This document shows, piece by piece, positions 62,438 through 64,000 of a stretch of DNA of 64,000 bases. The translations under genes were made by a program, and so were the position numbers. The notes beneath the pieces are model-generated. The model ran no database searches and was not told the DNA's origin. It saw only the letters and a program-made list of their open reading frames with translations. Each line of letters opens with the position of its first letter. The first letter of the stretch is position 1. Source of the stretch: Cyanidium caldarium (Eukaryota > Rhodophyta > Bangiophyceae > Cyanidiales > Cyanidiaceae); NCBI GenBank assembly GCA_026184775.1, contig JANCYW010000020.1:62001-126000 (forward strand). The letters are read 5' to 3'.

Positions 62438-63448
62438 ATGAGTGACTCGGCAGAGCGGTTGCGAGCGCTGGAGGCGGCACTAGGTCCGGCGGTCGTGGCC
62501 AGCGTGCTAGAGGGCAGCTTTGCCGGGCGGGATGCGGCCGTGGCGGTTTTGGAGGAGATGCTGGCGGTGAAAGTAGCCGCGGAAGGAGCGGCTGCGGCGG
62601 GTGACATAGCAGACGTGGATGTGCGTGTGGCGCGAATGCGGGCGCGAGGAGCGTACGCGTGGGCGAGCGAAGCGGAGTTGCGGGCGGCGCTGGAGGCTTG
62701 CGGGGGCGACTTGGACGCCGCCGAGCAGTTGCTGCTGTGTCTGCTGGAAGAGAGAGACGAGGCGAGTGGCAAGCCGCCAGGGCGGCGGCGCCGACGCGCC
62801 GACGACTCCGTGCTGGTTGCGGCGGGCGGTCGGACGCTGTCGACGCTGCGGCACCCTCATTGGCGTCCGCGGGCGTCGTACGCGTTGTGTGCATCCGAGG
62901 CGCCGCGAGGGCCATCTGACGACGATCAGACGACGCTGTCGCTGTCACCGCTGTCATCGCGAAGCGTCCCCGTCCCGCCGGATCTACGCGCCATCGACGA
63001 CGTCCAGACGCTGCGCTCGTTGGCGTACCAGCTGATGCGGCGGCAACGCGACTACGCGCGGCTGGCGGCGGCGGCTGGCGGGGGTGCCCACGGACGGGGC
63101 AACAGCGCCCAGGCCGCTCGACAAGTCGGCAGCCGATTGGACGCGGTAGAGGAGCGCTTGGCGCAGGTACTGTGCGCAGACCCGCACTGGCATGAGTTGG
63201 ACTTGCACGGCTTGCGCTTGGACAAGGCGCTTCTGGTGATGGAGCGCCGGCTAGCACAGGCGCAGGCAGCCATGGAAGCCAGCGGGCAAGGCGTGTGTCG
63301 CGTGCGCGTCATTGTCGGCCGCGGTTTGCACAGCGACAAACAGTCGAACCGCATGCTGCCCCGGGTGCGCGCGCACCTGCAGTGCCGCGGTGTGCGGGTC
63401 CACACCGACGCGCACGCGGGAACGCTCGTGGTGACGTTGAAGCGATGA
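62438..63448 (+). CDS. Cue2/N4BP2-like CUE-DUF1771-Smr endonuclease of no-go decay
   Basis: Yeast Cue2 and its relatives cut mRNA at collided ribosomes. The 336-residue protein has the same order of domains: a CUE-like ubiquitin-binding helix bundle at about 5-45 (LRALEAALGPAVVASVLEGS), a second one at about 70-105 (ELRAALEACGGDLDAAEQLL), a DUF1771 helix pair at about 200-245 (QLMRRQRDYARLAAAA, SAQAARQVGSRLDAVEERLA), and a Smr domain with the catalytic-type LDLHGLRLDKAL near residue 252 and VIVGRGLHSDKQSNRMLPRV. The basic-site GRGLHS matches the family's TGRGxHS. It is smaller than yeast Cue2. The ATG at 62438 is preferred. Confidence 0.8.
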   Translation: MSDSAERLRALEAALGPAVVASVLEGSFAGRDAAVAVLEEMLAVKVAAEGAAAAGDIADVDVRVARMRARGAYAWASEAELRAALEACGGDLDAAEQLLLCLLEERDEASGKPPGRRRRRADDSVLVAAGGRTLSTLRHPHWRPRASYALCASEAPRGPSDDDQTTLSLSPLSSRSVPVPPDLRAIDDVQTLRSLAYQLMRRQRDYARLAAAAGGGAHGRGNSAQAARQVGSRLDAVEERLAQVLCADPHWHELDLHGLRLDKALLVMERRLAQAQAAMEASGQGVCRVRVIVGRGLHSDKQSNRMLPRVRAHLQCRGVRVHTDAHAGTLVVTLKR

Positions 63449-63571
63449 CGAGCGCGGCGCGCGCCCGCGTGTGTGCTTTCCTGGACCAGTGTGGCCACGT
63501 TTGCGACCGCTTGCGGCGGCGCGGGTGGTGGGGATCATCGGACGCATGATGCCCAGCTGCTTTATGGTAAT

Positions 63572-63997
63572 TCATAGCCCTACGACCGTCATCCAATTGT
63601 CCAGCGCCGCCGTTGCCGCCATCCGCAGGCGCTCCACCTTGTCCACGCTCTTCTCGCGCGCCGCGTAGTCCATCTCCTCGATCTTGCTCAGAAAGTTGCG
63701 GTACGCCTTTTGGATGTTTTTCTTCTCGTTCGGTCCGCCCTGCGCGATGGCCACTTGGTTGATCTTCAAGCAAGCATCCCGCAGCGTGCCCAACGCCAGC
63801 CGCAGCGCGCTGCGGATGTCCTCCCAGGACTTTTTGTTGATGGCATCCGACGTGGCCTCAATCCGAGCCTTCGCCGACATAACGGTCTCTCGGTACTTTT
63901 TCAGGTCATCTGCGGTGAGGCCGCCGAATATCGGCGTCTCCTGCACCTCGTTGTAGGTGAAGGGGCTCGACTGCGCGTCGGCGCCGAAGAAGCTCAT
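63572..63997 (-). CDS. PsbQ-like (PsbQ') extrinsic subunit of photosystem II, N-terminus probably outside the window
   Basis: The 141 residues form an all-helical bundle: LTADDLKKYRETVMSAKARI, WEDIRSALRLALGTLRDACL, KKNIQKAYRNFLSKIEEMDY, and VERLRMAATAALDNWMTVVG. Size and helix pattern fit PsbQ', the 20-kDa red-algal member of the PsbQ family, which binds on the lumen side and stabilises the oxygen-evolving cluster. No thylakoid transit peptide is included: the first Met lies three bases from the window edge and the frame is still open there, so the leader probably continues beyond it. The assignment rests on pattern, not on an alignment. Confidence 0.62.
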   Translation of the reverse strand: MSFFGADAQSSPFTYNEVQETPIFGGLTADDLKKYRETVMSAKARIEATSDAINKKSWEDIRSALRLALGTLRDACLKINQVAIAQGGPNEKKNIQKAYRNFLSKIEEMDYAAREKSVDKVERLRMAATAALDNWMTVVGL

Positions 63998-64000
63998 TTT

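Noticed and set aside
1-64000. Search for virus-derived elements, LTR elements, LINEs, DNA transposons, CRISPR arrays, rRNA genes and defence or toxin islands
   Set aside because: No reverse transcriptase, integrase, transposase, capsid, terminal repeat pair, Cas or toxin-like frame was recognised on either strand.

Overview
This window is nuclear DNA of a compact, GC-rich, unicellular photosynthetic eukaryote. The best guess is a red alga of the Cyanidiophyceae (the Cyanidium/Cyanidioschyzon group). The reasons are: eukaryote-only genes (APC2, eIF3k, RPT6, Pol III RPC5, RPA1, SAE1, p24, Mediator-like); plastid genes (a PsbQ-type photosystem II subunit, a Toc34-like GTPase, TrpD with a transit-like leader, a plant-plastid-type phosphohexomutase, a plastid-type Mfd); no protein gene that needs an intron; a tRNA-Ser with an intron; and intergenic regions of mostly 100-600 bp. 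The species is an inference and rests most on the PsbQ-like gene at the right edge.

Layout. 1-11.4 kb: SRP54 3' end, a Fringe-like glycosyltransferase, an unrecognised protein, biotin ligase, NOC1, glutamyl-tRNA synthetase and a BolA protein. 11.7-25.7 kb: NDUFAF2, a CNNM/CBS membrane protein, mL53, a SAP30-like protein, TRM9, NDUFA9, an MFS carrier, a p24 protein, aminopeptidase P, TrpD and NDUFB7. 26.2-36.7 kb: Toc34-like GTPase, APC2, an alpha/beta hydrolase, a large glycosyltransferase with a GT77-like domain, an AAMP/SQT1 WD40 protein and eIF3k. 37-48.5 kb: a weak hypothetical gene, tRNA-Ser(AGA), a PHD-TFIIS-SPOC protein (Bye1-like), Mfd, RPC5, RPT6 and EME1. 48.5-64 kb: methylmalonyl-CoA epimerase, NSA2, OXA1, an Hsp101 without its N-domain, SAE1, RPA1, a MED20-like candidate, phosphohexomutase, 6-phosphogluconolactonase, a Cue2-like Smr endonuclease and PsbQ'.

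The genes are core housekeeping genes, not a pathway cluster. Themes that recur are mitochondrial complex I (subunits NDUFA9 and NDUFB7, assembly factor NDUFAF2), other mitochondrial functions (OXA1, mL53, epimerase), genome maintenance (RPA1, EME1, Mfd), ribosome production and surveillance (NOC1, NSA2, AAMP/SQT1, Cue2-like) and sugar-phosphate metabolism. The layout is striking: genes alternate strands almost one by one, giving 17 convergent pairs with very short or overlapping 3' ends and 16 divergent pairs with shared promoters. Many start codons follow directly on a pyrimidine-rich tract.

I saw no transposon, virus-derived element, CRISPR array, rRNA, integron or defence island, and no clear new multi-gene system. 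The points most worth following up are the Hsp101 architecture, the divergent Toc34-like GTPase, the p24 protein with a long tail, the glycosyltransferase with two catalytic-looking halves, the 23-bp perfect inverted repeat in a divergent promoter, and the pyrimidine tracts before start codons.
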